A program made the translations under genes and the position numbers. DNA of 64,000 nucleotides from Ancylostoma caninum (taxonomy: Eukaryota > Nematoda > Chromadorea > Rhabditida > Ancylostomatidae). This document shows positions 1-11,373 of this stretch, in pieces. The notes under the pieces were generated by a model. It was not told the DNA's origin, searched no databases, and saw only the letters and a program-made list of their open reading frames with translations. Positions within the stretch are counted from its first letter, which is position 1, and each line of letters begins with the position of its first letter. The DNA is taken from contig JBAJFG010000002.1 of assembly GCA_037903475.1 (NCBI GenBank), forward strand, positions 2,976,001-3,040,000, given 5' to 3'.

Positions 1-443
1 CTTGTACCTTTATATTTGTCTTCGTTGAATTTGAACACGGAATTGTGTTTCATACGATGGTAAAACAAGGTACCATTTAATGGGAGAGTCCATTTTTCAT
101 TTCCGCACACCGTGTAACACTTTTGCCGTATCACTGCGGAGTCGAACCTTAGGTGCACATTAGTTTTTGGACTTGTCGGTCCGCATTCAACCGAAAATAC
201 GTTATGATCACAAAGAATAGTAATCTTGGTGAAGTCTACAGATTTGCATACGGTTTCCACAGTTGCACCGTGTAAACAGTTGTAACAGCCAGAAAGATTG
301 CTGAGTGTTATGTCACATTTTTCGTCGTACACGAGTTCTGCACTATTGACGAGTAATTGCGACTGAACTGTAATTATAGTCTCGACGTCCTCTGTGAGGG
401 CGACAATTCCACCGTTTCTCGTGTGTATTTCTAGGTGTGGCAT
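1..443 (-). CDS. C-terminal part of BEL-1 envelope-like glycoprotein (fragment)
   Basis: The minus strand is open from 443 to the window edge, in the frame that continues the BEL-1 polyprotein from the other side of LINE-A copy 1. It contains a cysteine cluster of the form GCYNC-x2-G, as in the fusion glycoprotein (Gc) of phlebovirus-type class II proteins; Cer7 of C. elegans and Tas of Ascaris are known BEL elements with this kind of envelope. The product would be a membrane glycoprotein of the retroelement. It is separated from its N-terminal part by the 3.4-kb LINE, so no complete envelope can be made from this copy. The C-terminus and the 3' LTR lie outside the window. Confidence 0.7.
   Translation of the reverse strand, partial: MPHLEIHTRNGGIVALTEDVETIITVQSQLLVNSAELVYDEKCDITLSNLSGCYNCLHGATVETVCKSVDFTKITILCDHNVFSVECGPTSPKTNVHLRFDSAVIRQKCYTVCGNEKWTLPLNGTLFYHRMKHNSVFKFNEDKYKGT
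427..443. repeat. Left target-site duplication of LINE-A copy 1
   Basis: ATTTCTAGGTGTGGCAT occurs here and again at 3886-3902, immediately outside the two ends of LINE-A copy 1. Both copies are BEL-1 coding sequence, so the insertion site is exact. Confidence 0.95.
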
Positions 444-601
444 CACGGATCTCCCTCCTACGAGGGATCCCAGCCGATTTGCTGCGAGGCTACGTGGCGC
501 GACCCCGGGTGGCGGATAGGGGGTTTACCGCGGACCAAAAGCAGCCATGCGCTTGCCCTGCGACGCGGGTAGATCTAGGGGATGGACTCCTTAGTTCGGC
601 A
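444..601 (+). promoter_or_regulatory. 5'-terminal module shared by LINE-A copy 1 and LINE-B
   Basis: The first 158 bp of LINE-A copy 1 align almost base for base with the first bases of LINE-B (read on the minus strand from 37259), although the two ORFs are very different. Both start at the same base. The start can fold: GGATCTCCCTC faces GAGGGATCC across a 4-nt loop. LINE-A copy 2 lacks this module and begins just after it. A role as internal promoter or 5' RNA structure is inferred. It does not have the strand order of an HDV-type ribozyme. Confidence 0.55.
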
Positions 602-881
602 GTGCTGGATTCGATTCATACGGCCGGCATATGAGTGTGAACATGCACTCACGCGCGTGGGTGTGTGCAAATGCTTTGTGTGGGCTGTATCCTGCAGTTC
701 GGATTTGGCCAAAAGCTCGCATTCTAACGACTGGGAAGCGCATGAGAGGCGAGTAGGGGCCGCCTCTAACAAATAAGTCCCTTGTCCACGGGGGGAATCC
801 TTCTCCTCGTCATTCGAATGCCGGCGACAGGCCGTAGTGACAGGCCGGCTGACGAACACCCCACGTCACATCTAATGGATC

Positions 882-3869
882 ATGACGTCAAATGGATTCA
901 AGAAGAAGGCTACGGCGTACGCGGGAATCGACGCCCACTCGCGGGGCCCGGTGAGTGTGGACAATAATATGCGAGGGTCCCCGATGCTTCGCGAACGGCG
1001 GCATCGGGGGGCAAGCAGGCGAGTCGTTAAGGATAACAACGTGGCCAAGACGCGTATTGCTACTTTGAACGTCGGCACGTTGACAGGCCGTTCATTTGAA
1101 CTGGCAGCAGCACTGCAGCGCCGTCGAATCGACTTGTGTGCGGTGCAGGAGACGAGGTGGTCTGGCAGCAAATCCAAGGACATCGGGTGCGGATTCAAAA
1201 TCGTCTACAATGGTAGCCCAGGTACAAGAAATGGTGTCGGCATCATTGTCTCCGAACGGTTCAGGGATTCCATAGCAGGCGTGGAGCGTTTTGACGACCG
1301 TCTTATGAAGATTGTTGTCGTCACTTTGGAAAGGCGCATCCATTTTTTCTCGGCATACGCCCCACAGACCGGATGTTCAGACCGAGCCAAAGACGACTTC
1401 TGGGCGCTGATTGATGAGAAGACCGCTGCAGTACCACCAGAAGATACGGTTATTATTGCAGGGGACTTGAATGGGCACGTGGGATCGACGAAGGACGGCT
1501 ACAGATGCCACGGCGGCTTCGGATACGGGGTGCGTAACGAGGATGGCGAGCGCATTCTCGATTACGCCGAGTCTCATAACCTTGTTATAACGAACACGAG
1601 ATTTCGGAAGCGACCATCCCACCTCGTCTCTTTCTACAGCGGCAGCAACACGACACAGATCGACTACGTGCTTGTGAGGTATCAAGACCAGAAGCTCGTC
1701 ACGGATGCAAAAGTCGTACCGTATGAGACGGTCGCGTCGCAACACCGGCCGCTAATTTGCACAATGAAGATCACGCCGCCAAACAAGAAGCGCGTCGAAC
1801 GATGTGGGCCGGCTCGAATCAAGTGGTGGAGATTAAGAGAGAAAGAAATAGCAGTCATCTCTCACATTCAGTTGCCACCCATCACGAACGTCGACGAAAC
1901 ATGGCAAAAAGTAACTGATGCTGTCCTCGCAACTGCTCGCTCCGAACTCGGCACGACCAGACCTGATCGAAGGAAGATTGACAGGAAGACCTGGCTTTGG
2001 ACAGAGGAAGTGAGGGCGAAAGTTCGCGAAAAGAAGCGGCTCTACCACTCCTTCCTTGACAATAAAACGACAGACAACTGGAGGAGTTACCGCGAAGCGA
2101 AAAGGGCTGCTAAGAAGGCTGTAGCCGCAGCGAAGGCGGCTCATTACGATGAAGTCTGTAAGAAGTTAGACTCGAGGGACGGTGAGCGCTTCATCTACCG
2201 ACTCGCGAAATCGCGTCAGCGCCAAGCAGACGACGTCGAGAAGTTTCACGGCGTCAACGACGAGCAAGGCCACCTCCTGATGGATCACAAGAAGGTGATG
2301 CAACGATGGAAGGATTATTTTGAGAAGGTCTCGACGGAAGAATTTGCCCATCCATCCGTCCCAGAAGTTCCGCCCACCTCCGGACCAGTGCAGCCAATCA
2401 CCATCGAAGAGACCATGTATGCACTGAAGCGAATGAAGCCAGGCAAAGCGACTGGTCCAGATGATATGGCAGCAGAATTGTGGAATTCGCAGTGCTGGAA
2501 CTCCGCTGATTGGTTAACGAAATTTTTTAATCTAGTCATAGCGGAGAAGAAGGTGCCCGTGGACTGGCAGCGAAGCACTACCATCCCAATCTGGAAGGGC
2601 AAGGGTAGCCCCGCTGACTGCGCGAACTATCGACCAATCCGTCTTTTGTCGCATACCATGAAGATCTTCGAGCGTATCATTGATCGCCGGTTTCGTGAAA
2701 TTGTTCAACTATCCCCGAACCAGTGCGGTTTTGTACCCGGATGCGGCACTACCGATGCCATCCACGCCGCCCGTCTCTTGATCGAGAAGCATCGTGAAAA
2801 GAAAAGACCATTGCACCTAGCTTTCCTAGATCTGGAGAAGGCCTTTGACCGCGTCCCCCACGAAGTCATTTGGTATGCTCTGCGGCTTCACGGCATTCCC
2901 GAAGAGCTGATCGAATGGGTGCGGATTCTTTACGCCGATCACAGGAGTGAAGTGCAGGCGGCCGCGGGTACATCGACGGAGTTCCCCATAACCGTGGGCG
3001 TACACCAAGGCTCAGCCCTTTCCCCGCTTCTTTTCATCGTAGTCATGGATGCCATCACAAAGGAGCTTCACAGACCAGCGCCGTGGACGCTGCTGTACGC
3101 GGATGACGTAATGCTTGCATCCGAAGACAAGGGTGAACTTGAACGACAGACGCAAGCGTGGAGTGACCAGCTGGCACGGTTCGGCCTCCGCCTCAACGTT
3201 AAGAAGACCGAGTATTTGACCACCGACGAGCACGAGTCTGGCACTATCAAAGTTAATGGCACGGATCTTCCGCGAGCCGCTACGTTCAAATACCTCGGCT
3301 CAGTGGTTTCATCAGACGGCAGCCTCGTCCATGAGATCACCGCACGCGTCGCCGCTGCGTGGTTGAAGTGGCGCTCGCTGACCGGTGTGCTGTGCGACAA
3401 GGACATACCAGACCGGCTCAAGTCGAAGATCTACCGTACCGTGGTACGTCCTGTCGCGCTGTATGGTGCCGAGTGCTGGCCCGCCACTAAGGAAATGGAA
3501 CGCCGAATCAGTGTCACTGAGATGAGGATGCTGCGGTGGATGGGTGGCTTTAGGCAGCTAGATCGCATATGCAACCAGGACATACGACAGCGATTTGGGG
3601 TAGCTGCGATAGCCGACAAGCTCCGTGAGGCGCGTCTGCGATGGTTTGGTCACGTTCTTCGCGCTGATGGCGACAAAGTCTGTAGGATTGGCTTCGACGT
3701 AGAGGTACCAGGAAAGCGGCCTAAAGGACGACCAAAGCAACGATGGCTTGACACCGTACACGGTGACCTCAAGACGGCTGGGATCCATCCCGACCAAGCG
3801 CACGACAGAGCACTCTGGCGTCAAAAGATCAGCAAAGCGGACCCCGCTGCGAAACGGGAAAAACGCTAA
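882..3869 (+). CDS. LINE-A ORF: AP-like endonuclease / reverse transcriptase (995 aa)
   Basis: One polyprotein drives target-primed reverse transcription. The N-terminal exonuclease/endonuclease/phosphatase domain covers about residues 56-295: TLNVGTL (Asn63), VQETRW (Glu near 90), GDLNGH (near 195) and SQHRPL (near 286) mark the metal and catalytic sites. The reverse transcriptase follows at about 505-770, with FLDLEKAFDRVPH (near 648) and YADD (near 739). The C-terminal part, with LRWFGHVLR and GRPKQRW, is usual for these RTE ORFs, which databases often mislabel as craniofacial development protein 2-like. There is no internal stop or frameshift. The start chosen is the ATG at 882; a later Met would still keep the endonuclease. 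The end is TAA followed by the AAG tail. Confidence 0.92.
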   Translation: MTSNGFKKKATAYAGIDAHSRGPVSVDNNMRGSPMLRERRHRGASRRVVKDNNVAKTRIATLNVGTLTGRSFELAAALQRRRIDLCAVQETRWSGSKSKDIGCGFKIVYNGSPGTRNGVGIIVSERFRDSIAGVERFDDRLMKIVVVTLERRIHFFSAYAPQTGCSDRAKDDFWALIDEKTAAVPPEDTVIIAGDLNGHVGSTKDGYRCHGGFGYGVRNEDGERILDYAESHNLVITNTRFRKRPSHLVSFYSGSNTTQIDYVLVRYQDQKLVTDAKVVPYETVASQHRPLICTMKITPPNKKRVERCGPARIKWWRLREKEIAVISHIQLPPITNVDETWQKVTDAVLATARSELGTTRPDRRKIDRKTWLWTEEVRAKVREKKRLYHSFLDNKTTDNWRSYREAKRAAKKAVAAAKAAHYDEVCKKLDSRDGERFIYRLAKSRQRQADDVEKFHGVNDEQGHLLMDHKKVMQRWKDYFEKVSTEEFAHPSVPEVPPTSGPVQPITIEETMYALKRMKPGKATGPDDMAAELWNSQCWNSADWLTKFFNLVIAEKKVPVDWQRSTTIPIWKGKGSPADCANYRPIRLLSHTMKIFERIIDRRFREIVQLSPNQCGFVPGCGTTDAIHAARLLIEKHREKKRPLHLAFLDLEKAFDRVPHEVIWYALRLHGIPEELIEWVRILYADHRSEVQAAAGTSTEFPITVGVHQGSALSPLLFIVVMDAITKELHRPAPWTLLYADDVMLASEDKGELERQTQAWSDQLARFGLRLNVKKTEYLTTDEHESGTIKVNGTDLPRAATFKYLGSVVSSDGSLVHEITARVAAAWLKWRSLTGVLCDKDIPDRLKSKIYRTVVRPVALYGAECWPATKEMERRISVTEMRMLRWMGGFRQLDRICNQDIRQRFGVAAIADKLREARLRWFGHVLRADGDKVCRIGFDVEVPGKRPKGRPKQRWLDTVHGDLKTAGIHPDQAHDRALWRQKISKADPAAKREKR

Positions 3870-3885
3870 GAAGAAGAAGAAGAAG

Positions 3886-3902
3886 ATTTCTAGGTGTGGC
3901 AT
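3886..3902. repeat. Right target-site duplication of LINE-A copy 1
   Basis: Second copy of the 17-bp ATTTCTAGGTGTGGCAT found at 427-443. It directly follows the (AAG)n tail of the LINE. Confidence 0.95.
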
Positions 3903-6900
3903 GACTAGTGGCAAATGATTCATGTTATCATTTGCGACCGCTCTGAGCGAGTTAGATGGACAATGACAATGATGTTTTGTCCAGCCTGTGTTGCAATCAC
4001 AGACAACCTTGTTGATGCAGTTTCGAAAATTCTCCAACGTTTCATTCTGCGTTGTGCATTCGACCGGTACTGCGAATCGGTTGGGAAGAATGAGCGAGTC
4101 ATTAGGAGATAATGCAAACCTGTTATTCAATATAGCCAAGGCTGGCTTCTGTACGGACGTAGCCGTAATATTGAAATTGTGAAACCGATATGTTACATAC
4201 GGTTGAAGAAGAACATCCTCCTTTTGGGTTTCTTGATACAGAGTGCTCTCAACCTCGACATGGATGGAAGGAATCCATTCACTGCACTCGACTACTTCGT
4301 AAATAGCGTCAGATATTGGCACATGGGCCACTCGGTAGAAAGTGCAAGATGGGGCAGGTAGGAAACATCCGCAACTTAGTCCACCACAAGTGTATTGACA
4401 TCCCGAATAACCTGGGTATTTACTCCCTCTTGACAGTTCAGGAATTGTCTCGTTGGGACGAATTTTGTCGCACACGTTGTCGAAGCAAGATCCTGCTTGG
4501 GGGCATCTCACTCTGGAGAATACCCTGATTTCAGTGCTTTTTGTGAAAAACTTTGACACTTTTGAGCACACCAGGCTGGTGGGAGCTATCTTCATCTTGA
4601 GCAGACCCACCGTCTTGTTCCGATGTCGTATTTCGACACAGTGTTCAGTTTGGATTCGATTGAACAGTAGTTCACGACTGAACTCATAGCTGCAGTTTCC
4701 ATCCTGGCTGCACACTATATTGGTAGCGTGCCGAGTGAAACCGTGTTGGCACGCTGTCACGGTATTATTTCCTATTAGGATAATAACACACAGAGTGATA
4801 AGCATTCCACCGCTCAACGGAGTTGGTCTCAAAGAATGAAGTTGGATGTTAACTTGTTGTCCAGTGATAGTACAAGTGTTTTGCACTATCACTGGACTCT
4901 TGCTGGCTATCCTGATTATCGTTATCAACAGAAACAGAGATATAAACATCATTATGGTAGCCAGATACAATATTATGGCTGCGGTAATGGCAGCACCGAC
5001 CGGCCAACAATTTGGGTTCCCCAGCAATGATATGCTGAGTATGGAACTTGATACAGTGCAGACATCCGGATTCAAGCATATCGTGGTAAACTCAGTAGGA
5101 TTATCACCTGCACCATATCTAACCGTTACTCTGGTTTCATTATGAGATGATGATGAAGGCAGTAACTCATATGTACGCATTGTTTCATTGCCGATGAATT
5201 CCCGACATTCTTCATTGAAACAGAGTTCGTATGTGCCATTTATTTCTGTGATTTCGACAGTACCTCTATCGCATTTGGGATACTTGGCAGTGGCTGGAGC
5301 TACAAAACCCACGACTATTAATGCAACTAAGAGGATATTTTGCATGGATCCGCGGGATACTTTAGTTATTTCTGTGCGCTGTGGGCACCTCTCAAGCAAC
5401 TTCTGGTTGCGCGAATGTTTGTTAGACCGCTCGTCAACAGACACACCTGATATATGAGTGTCCTCTAAGCTGTTCTCGAAGTCTTTTATGATATCATAGG
5501 CCCTCGTTTTTGATGACCGCGGTAATACCGGGCGAGTTGATATCTGCTCAGCAAGTGGAGGAGTGTGTATTATGGATTCCTCCGAGTTTTCCTCTGGAGT
5601 TGAACGGATTTCAAGTGGATAAAGCTTATTTATCGGACGAAGCAATGTTATACCACTTTGGGTAAGAACCTTGGCCGTTCTTATGAGGCCATCATTACTG
5701 GATATTACCTCAACTATTTTTCCGTATGACCAACATCCACGAGGTAGAAGGTCTTGCTCTATCAGAACGATTTCTCCCGTTTCAGGAGCAGTTCTTGCAA
5801 CATGCCTGGACTGTTTCAGATGTAGTTTCTGGGATTCTCTCAGAGTAGTAAGATATTCTGTACTCCACTTTTCCCAAAACTTCGAAGCAATTTTTTCCGA
5901 AGTTGTGATGGCTTCTATGGCCTGTTTTCTGGTTTGTACGAAATTTGGTTCGTACGAAGGATCATCCGACGCACCCAGCTCTGCTGCGTCTTGAAGTGAA
6001 AATTTGACATGTCGTTGGATGAAATCGACCGGTCTCAACGGAATTTCCGACAAATCAGTGGAACTCAATTTCGTTAGTGGACGCGTATTGATAACCGCTT
6101 CGATAGCGGCAATCACTGTACTCAGCTCGGTGAATGTCAGTTTCTTTCTACCGACCGATTTACGCATACAGCGTTTTACGGAACCGACCAGTCGTTCCCA
6201 AACTCCACCCATCCATGGACTTGCCGGTGGATTGAAAACCCATTTAATGCCGTTATCAGCACTGTAACTCATCACTGATCCAGCAGTGGATTCATCGGGC
6301 TTAGAAAGCTCCTCGATTATTTTTGATCCAAGACGAAAGTTAGCTCCACAATCAGAGCGAATCAAGAGTGGAACGCCTCTCCTGGATACAAAGCGGATGA
6401 AGCTGTTCAGAAATGCACCGGCTGTCATGTTTTCTACTGCCTCTAAGTGCACAGCGCGTGTGACCAAACAAGTGTACAGACAAATGTACATATTTTCTCC
6501 AGTTTTGGAATTCAACGGACCGATGAAGTCACAACCAACATTGCTGAATGGCTTTGTTATCACCACTCTATCTGACGGTAACGGAGGCATATTTGGTGAA
6601 CCAAATGGAAGTCCCTGCCAGCGCTTACAGACCGCGCAATTCTTCAAGTAGTACTTGAATGAGCCGGATGCACGTGGTATCCAGAATCTTTGCCGTGCCA
6701 AAGATAATGTTTGATCTTTACCACAATGGAAATTACGGTAATGTATGTCCGTAATCACCAGCCTCGTTAATTCTCCTCTATTTGGCAAGAAGATTGGTGA
6801 CTTGGCATCCAATGGTATAGCAGCATGTTGTAATCTAGAGATATGTCTAATTACACCATCTTTGTCGCGCACAATGTGCATATTTCTGAACTTTTTGCTA

Positions 6901-9900
6901 AGCTCATCTAGATCGATGTTCCTGTGTGTATCGGCGTAAAGGATGGTTTCCGCCGCCTTAATATCAACAGCATTTATTTCAAATTCCAAGCTGAACTTAG
7001 AGACATGGTTCAGTTGTATCGGAAAACCTCGTTTCTCGTTAACCTTTGAGATTATACGGTGGAGAAACTTTCCAACGCACGCAATCGCGCGCAATGCAGT
7101 TGACAACCGTGACAGCCTAGACAGATCGAAGACTGTCTCTAACACTGGTGGCGTGCTCTTTACCGTAAGTAAAGATGTGCTGTGTTCAGCGTCGTCGGAG
7201 GCTGGTTCTTGAGCTTGAACAATCTCAATAGGCCTCAAGAAGGCAATATTTGGCCATTGGCACAGCCACCGTGGACCGTGAACCCAGTCGTGGTTCAACA
7301 TCTGTTCCTTGGTTAGACCCCTAGTGCCAGCGTCAGCTGGATTATAGGCGGTTGGCACGTGGTGAAAGTGCACACTGACGTCTTGTTTTTCCAGTTCTGA
7401 TTTGAGATTCTGTATGCGAACACACTGGTTACTCACAAAGACTGGTAGTTTTCGCGTGGATTTTATCCAGCACAGTGCTACTTCACTGTCTGTCACTACA
7501 TGTACTTCCTTGACTACGGTATTGACAGCCGCTGTCGTTGTGGTAGCCAATCTCATGGCGATCAATATTCCAAGCAATTCCAGTCTTGGGATAGTTTGTA
7601 CGTTCTTCTGTGGTGCCAGCCGAGTCTTTCCAGTAACCAGCTGGGATACTTCGTTCGATTCTTGTGCTTGAATGTAAGCACAGGCCGCAATTGCAGCTTT
7701 GCTGGCATCAGCGAACACCCACAAACGGGTAGCTATCTGATTGTAGGATACAGGACCTAACAGAGATCTAGAAACAGTTATCAGAGCATTGTTTACTTCA
7801 CTGCATTTCTTATTCCATTTGTGACACACGTCTGGAGTGAGGCGGTCATTCCAGTCGGAGTAGGCATGAAGGATATCACGCATCATTGATTTCAACTCTA
7901 TCAATAGTGGACCGGCGATTCCCAGTGGATCGTAGATAGAGTTAAGCTGGCTGACAACATCACGCTTCTTAAGCTCAGTCTTTAGTGGAAAATGTGTCTT
8001 AACAGTGAAGCGGTCTGTCACGGTATCATACTCCATACCAAGATATTTCATGGGACCGGTTGGTACTCTATCCTGTTCAGGAATCTGCCTGTTTACCAGA
8101 TGCGAATTGGATACATATTCACGTAAGTTCATTCCAATTTCGGCAAAAAGTGCCTTGGAATCCCTGTACTTTTGCAACGCTTCTTCAGAAGTATCAGTTT
8201 GAAGAAGTATGTTGTCAACATAAATATTTTCGGCGATTTCACGCGCCAGGTCTGTATTCAACGTACTCAAATAGGCTGCAATGCACATATTTAGTATGCT
8301 GGGCGCAGCAGTTATGCCAAAGGCAAGTCTCGTAAATCGATACTCGATGACGTTGTTTTTAGTGGGTGGCAGGTTGTAATTTTTCAGCCACAAAAATCGA
8401 CACAAATCCTTGTTTTCTTGAGGCAAGCGAATTTGTGTGAACGCTGCCTCTATGTCGCACAGCATTATAATATTGCTGGTTCGACTTGCAACAAGTATAT
8501 CCTGTATTTTATTTACAAAGGATTCGCCTTTATAGATGGCATCGTTCAACGATAATTGTCCTCTTCTCTTAGATGAGGCATCAAAGACAATTCTGAGTGG
8601 TACCTTCTTATGAGATCGCCAGACACCAGAATGAGGCATGTAATATGTGCCAACGGCACATGCCTCCGGAGAATGCACCCGCTCTATAATGCCGCCGTTC
8701 TCATAGTCTGTTAGGATTTTCGAGTACCAGGAGCACTGCTCCTTGTTGTCACTCAATTGCCGTTGCAAGGCAGAAAGTCTCTTGATTGATACCGAGTAAT
8801 TATCTTCGAGGTCAACTATGTTGTCCTTCAGTGGGAATGGAGCCGTAACATATCCATTCTCGAATGATATCGACTTTTTGTACTGTTCGAAGTACTTTTG
8901 CACTGGATCGTCCTTTTGGAGTTCATTTGTGGAGATACCCAAGCCTTCAAGCTCGAACATTCTCTCTAGCATTGCCACTTCTGTTGGTTGTTCAATGGAA
9001 GTGTAGTTGTGAGTGATTGACAAGTTATTCTGGCTGCTATCAATCATTCCGCGGCCATATATTGTTGGCCCGAATACGGTCTTGGCAACATGCAGACCAG
9101 AAGGTGTCCGAAGAGCGGTCGTATTTGCTACAACTAGATCGTAGTAGCGGTCTATACCAACTAAAATGTGTGGAATGAGACGCTCACCGCGAACTTTAGA
9201 ATTGGCGATGCATAACTCCTTCATTTGAAGAAATTCTTGGTCTTCTTTACTGAGTTTTACCGCTGGAAAACCGCCAGTAATGATTGGTTTTGTCTGTACA
9301 ATCATCTCAAGTTCTGCACCGAAAACGGTAGTGATGTTCATGCGCACCGAGTGGCTTTCAAATTTCTCGGTGTGTCCGCCTATGCCAGACATGACACAAG
9401 TTTCAGTAGTTATTCTTGGAAGCCCGAATTTAGTTGCAAGATTCTCTTCTATCACTGTTTTCTGGGCACCAGTATCAAAGAAGAACAGAACACGCTCGTA
9501 CTGTTGGCTGTTATGGTTGAAAATGTTTCCTTCAGCCGTCATAAGAATCAGCTGCTCTTGTATTGGGAAGCTGGATATAGTGGTGTGTTCATTTTCCACA
9601 AGCTGGTTGTGGTTGACGGGTCGTTCTGTGCCCGAGGAAAAGCGTTGACCAGTGTTAAACTGAGAATGAGCTGGTCTGTTACTGCTACTTGTTGTAACGT
9701 GTTGCCTGCCTTGTGGACCAGGAATGGGTCGGTTTGATATGTGTCGTTGGTTTGCTTCATTTCTATTCCACCTTGACGGGCGCGGTTGGTTCGCGTCAAC
9801 AGGAATGGATGTTGGAACGGCGGCTGCCGTGCAGAGCGAAGAATGGTGAGTTCTTCCGCAGTGGCTGCAATTTGGCCTGCGGCACAGGTTACTTGAGTGG

Positions 9901-11153
9901 TCCTGTGCAAAACATTTCCAACATAGCCTTTTTTGCTTTAAAATTTCCTTCCGCCCACTTTGATCAGGAACGGTCCTGCATGCCACGGAAATGTGGTTGG
10001 ATCTGTTGCAGAACACGCAGTGTTCTGAACTCCTGGTAGTACCCTCTTGACGTAGGTTTCCTTGGAAGCCCGATCGCTCAAAACCTAGCCGAAGCTCTAC
10101 ATATGCTTTGGCCGATATTTCCTTTTCCAGTATGTCCAGGAGTTCTTGGATGGTGACGCTGTCCACCTCTTGGTTTTTGACTAGCACGTCCTTTACAATT
10201 TCGTAAGGAAACTTTTTAATGATTGTCTCCGTCCACATTGGGTCGCAGGTGCGACGTATGTCGTAGCCTGCGGATACCATTTGATGTACTAGCGTGGTTA
10301 TTGAGTCGTAGCATCTCTGGCAACTATCGGCTTTCTTGCCCGCGTGCGGCAGATCGAACAGTTTCTGTACAATTTTTGATCTATTTGTCGGTTGGTTGCT
10401 GAATCGCTTCCTGAGTGCCTCGATCATCCACTCGTAATTTGAAGGTATCGGTTTAATACCCCTTATGACCGTTTCAGCTGGCCCTTTTAAGCTTTCTTTG
10501 AGCAGCACTATTTTTTCTATTGCAGTGAGCTCGTTACAGTTATGTATCAGTGATTCATACAATGCCCAGTATTCTGGGAACTCTTCTTGGTTGCCGTAAA
10601 ATTTGGGCAGTTTTATGATCGGTGGTTTTGCCGATCGATTTCTCCTGTTTTCTTCAGGAATTTCTTCGATTTCACGAGCTGGATTTATCGTTCTGCTTGA
10701 TTCTCCTGAAGTACTCGTGTTTTCTTCACTGATGTCGCTCTGTACTGGAAGTTTCAGTTTGAGCTGTACTTTGCGTAGTTTTATTTTTGTGTCAGCTATA
10801 TTCGCTTCGACAACGTATTGGAAGCCTTCTGCTTCTCGAAGGGTTTCTGAATATTTACTTTCCTTTTCGAAGTCTTCGATTTCCTGGAGAAGTTCCTTTT
10901 GCTCTGTTTTGGATTTTGCATTTGCATATTGTAGCTCCATTTTGTTAATTTTCGACTGGAGTGAGTCTATGCCTGTTTTGATTTGAGATAGACATGACAC
11001 TAATAGTACCATATTTGAGGAACACTTGTCGTGCCGTTCCTCATCATCCTCTGGATATTCAATTTTCTCACCATAAGATTCATATTTCTTCAATAAAGTG
11101 GCGAGTGTGGCCGAGCTAGCTGATACTGCCTTCTTGTGAAAATGAAGAGCCAT
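3886..11153 (-). CDS. BEL-1 gag-pol-env polyprotein, N-terminal ~2420 codons
   Basis: A single uninterrupted frame starts at ATG 11153. Approximate residues: gag with coiled-coil start and DUF1759-like domain (175-335); three zinc knuckles (378-440; two CX2CX4HX4C and one CX2CX4HX3C); aspartic protease with DTGA near 560; reverse transcriptase with FVDAS-type and YVDN motifs (850-1000, YVDN near 977); RNase H (1140-1240); integrase with HHCC zinc site near 1473 and D, D, E near 1538, 1598 and 1648; DUF5641-like C-terminal domain near 1800; then an envelope-like region from about 1937. The latter has a hydrophobic leader, a transmembrane segment near 2050, a second hydrophobic stretch near 2118, and cysteine-rich phlebovirus-Gc-like sequence. 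The frame stays open by chance into the antisense of the LINE; only the part up to 3886 is BEL-1. Protease, reverse transcriptase and integrase motifs all look intact. Confidence 0.9.
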
Positions 11154-11359
11154 TTTTATTATTACCTAGGAATTTTCCTGGAACGGTCTGTTTCTGAACC
11201 GTGTGATACCAAAACTCGGTTGTTTTGGAAGCCTTCAGTAGACTGTTTCTACTGGCGTGCTGCTTTGGAGCAAGTGTTTAGGGCTACTGGGTCCCAAGGT
11301 TAGGCTTGGCTAACCTTTCGTGCAGTTGCTTTGAAGCAAGGCACTTGATCGGCTTGATT

Positions 11360-11373
11360 CGGCCGATGCACCA
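11360..11373 (-). promoter_or_regulatory. BEL-1 primer-binding site, tRNA-Gly(GCC)
   Basis: On the minus strand TGGTGCATCGGCCG follows the LTR. It is complementary to CGGCCGATGCA-CCA, the 3' end of metazoan tRNA-Gly(GCC) (tRNA sequence recalled from general knowledge). TGGTGCATCGGCC also occurs in the matching position of BEL-3 (39575) and BEL-2 (58279). Confidence 0.8.

Larger units (their letters stand above)
444..3885 (+). mobile_element. LINE-A copy 1: apparently intact RTE-clade non-LTR retrotransposon
   Basis: A 3442-bp element lies between 17-bp direct repeats inside the BEL-1 envelope region. It begins CACGGATCTCCCTC, has a 5' UTR of about 440 nt, a single 995-codon ORF, and ends almost immediately after the stop in an (AAG)n tract. 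A short 3' end with a simple-repeat tail instead of poly(A) is typical of the RTE clade. Full length and an open ORF make this the most intact mobile element in the window. Copy 2 (31752-38610) is a degraded relative. Confidence 0.92.

Noticed and set aside
444..601. HDV-like ribozyme at the LINE 5' end
   Set aside because: The start folds as a simple hairpin; the P1-P2-P3 strand order of HDV ribozymes was not found by eye.
3558..3885. End of the long minus-strand BEL-1 frame
   Set aside because: This part is antisense to LINE-A; it is open only by chance and not part of BEL-1.
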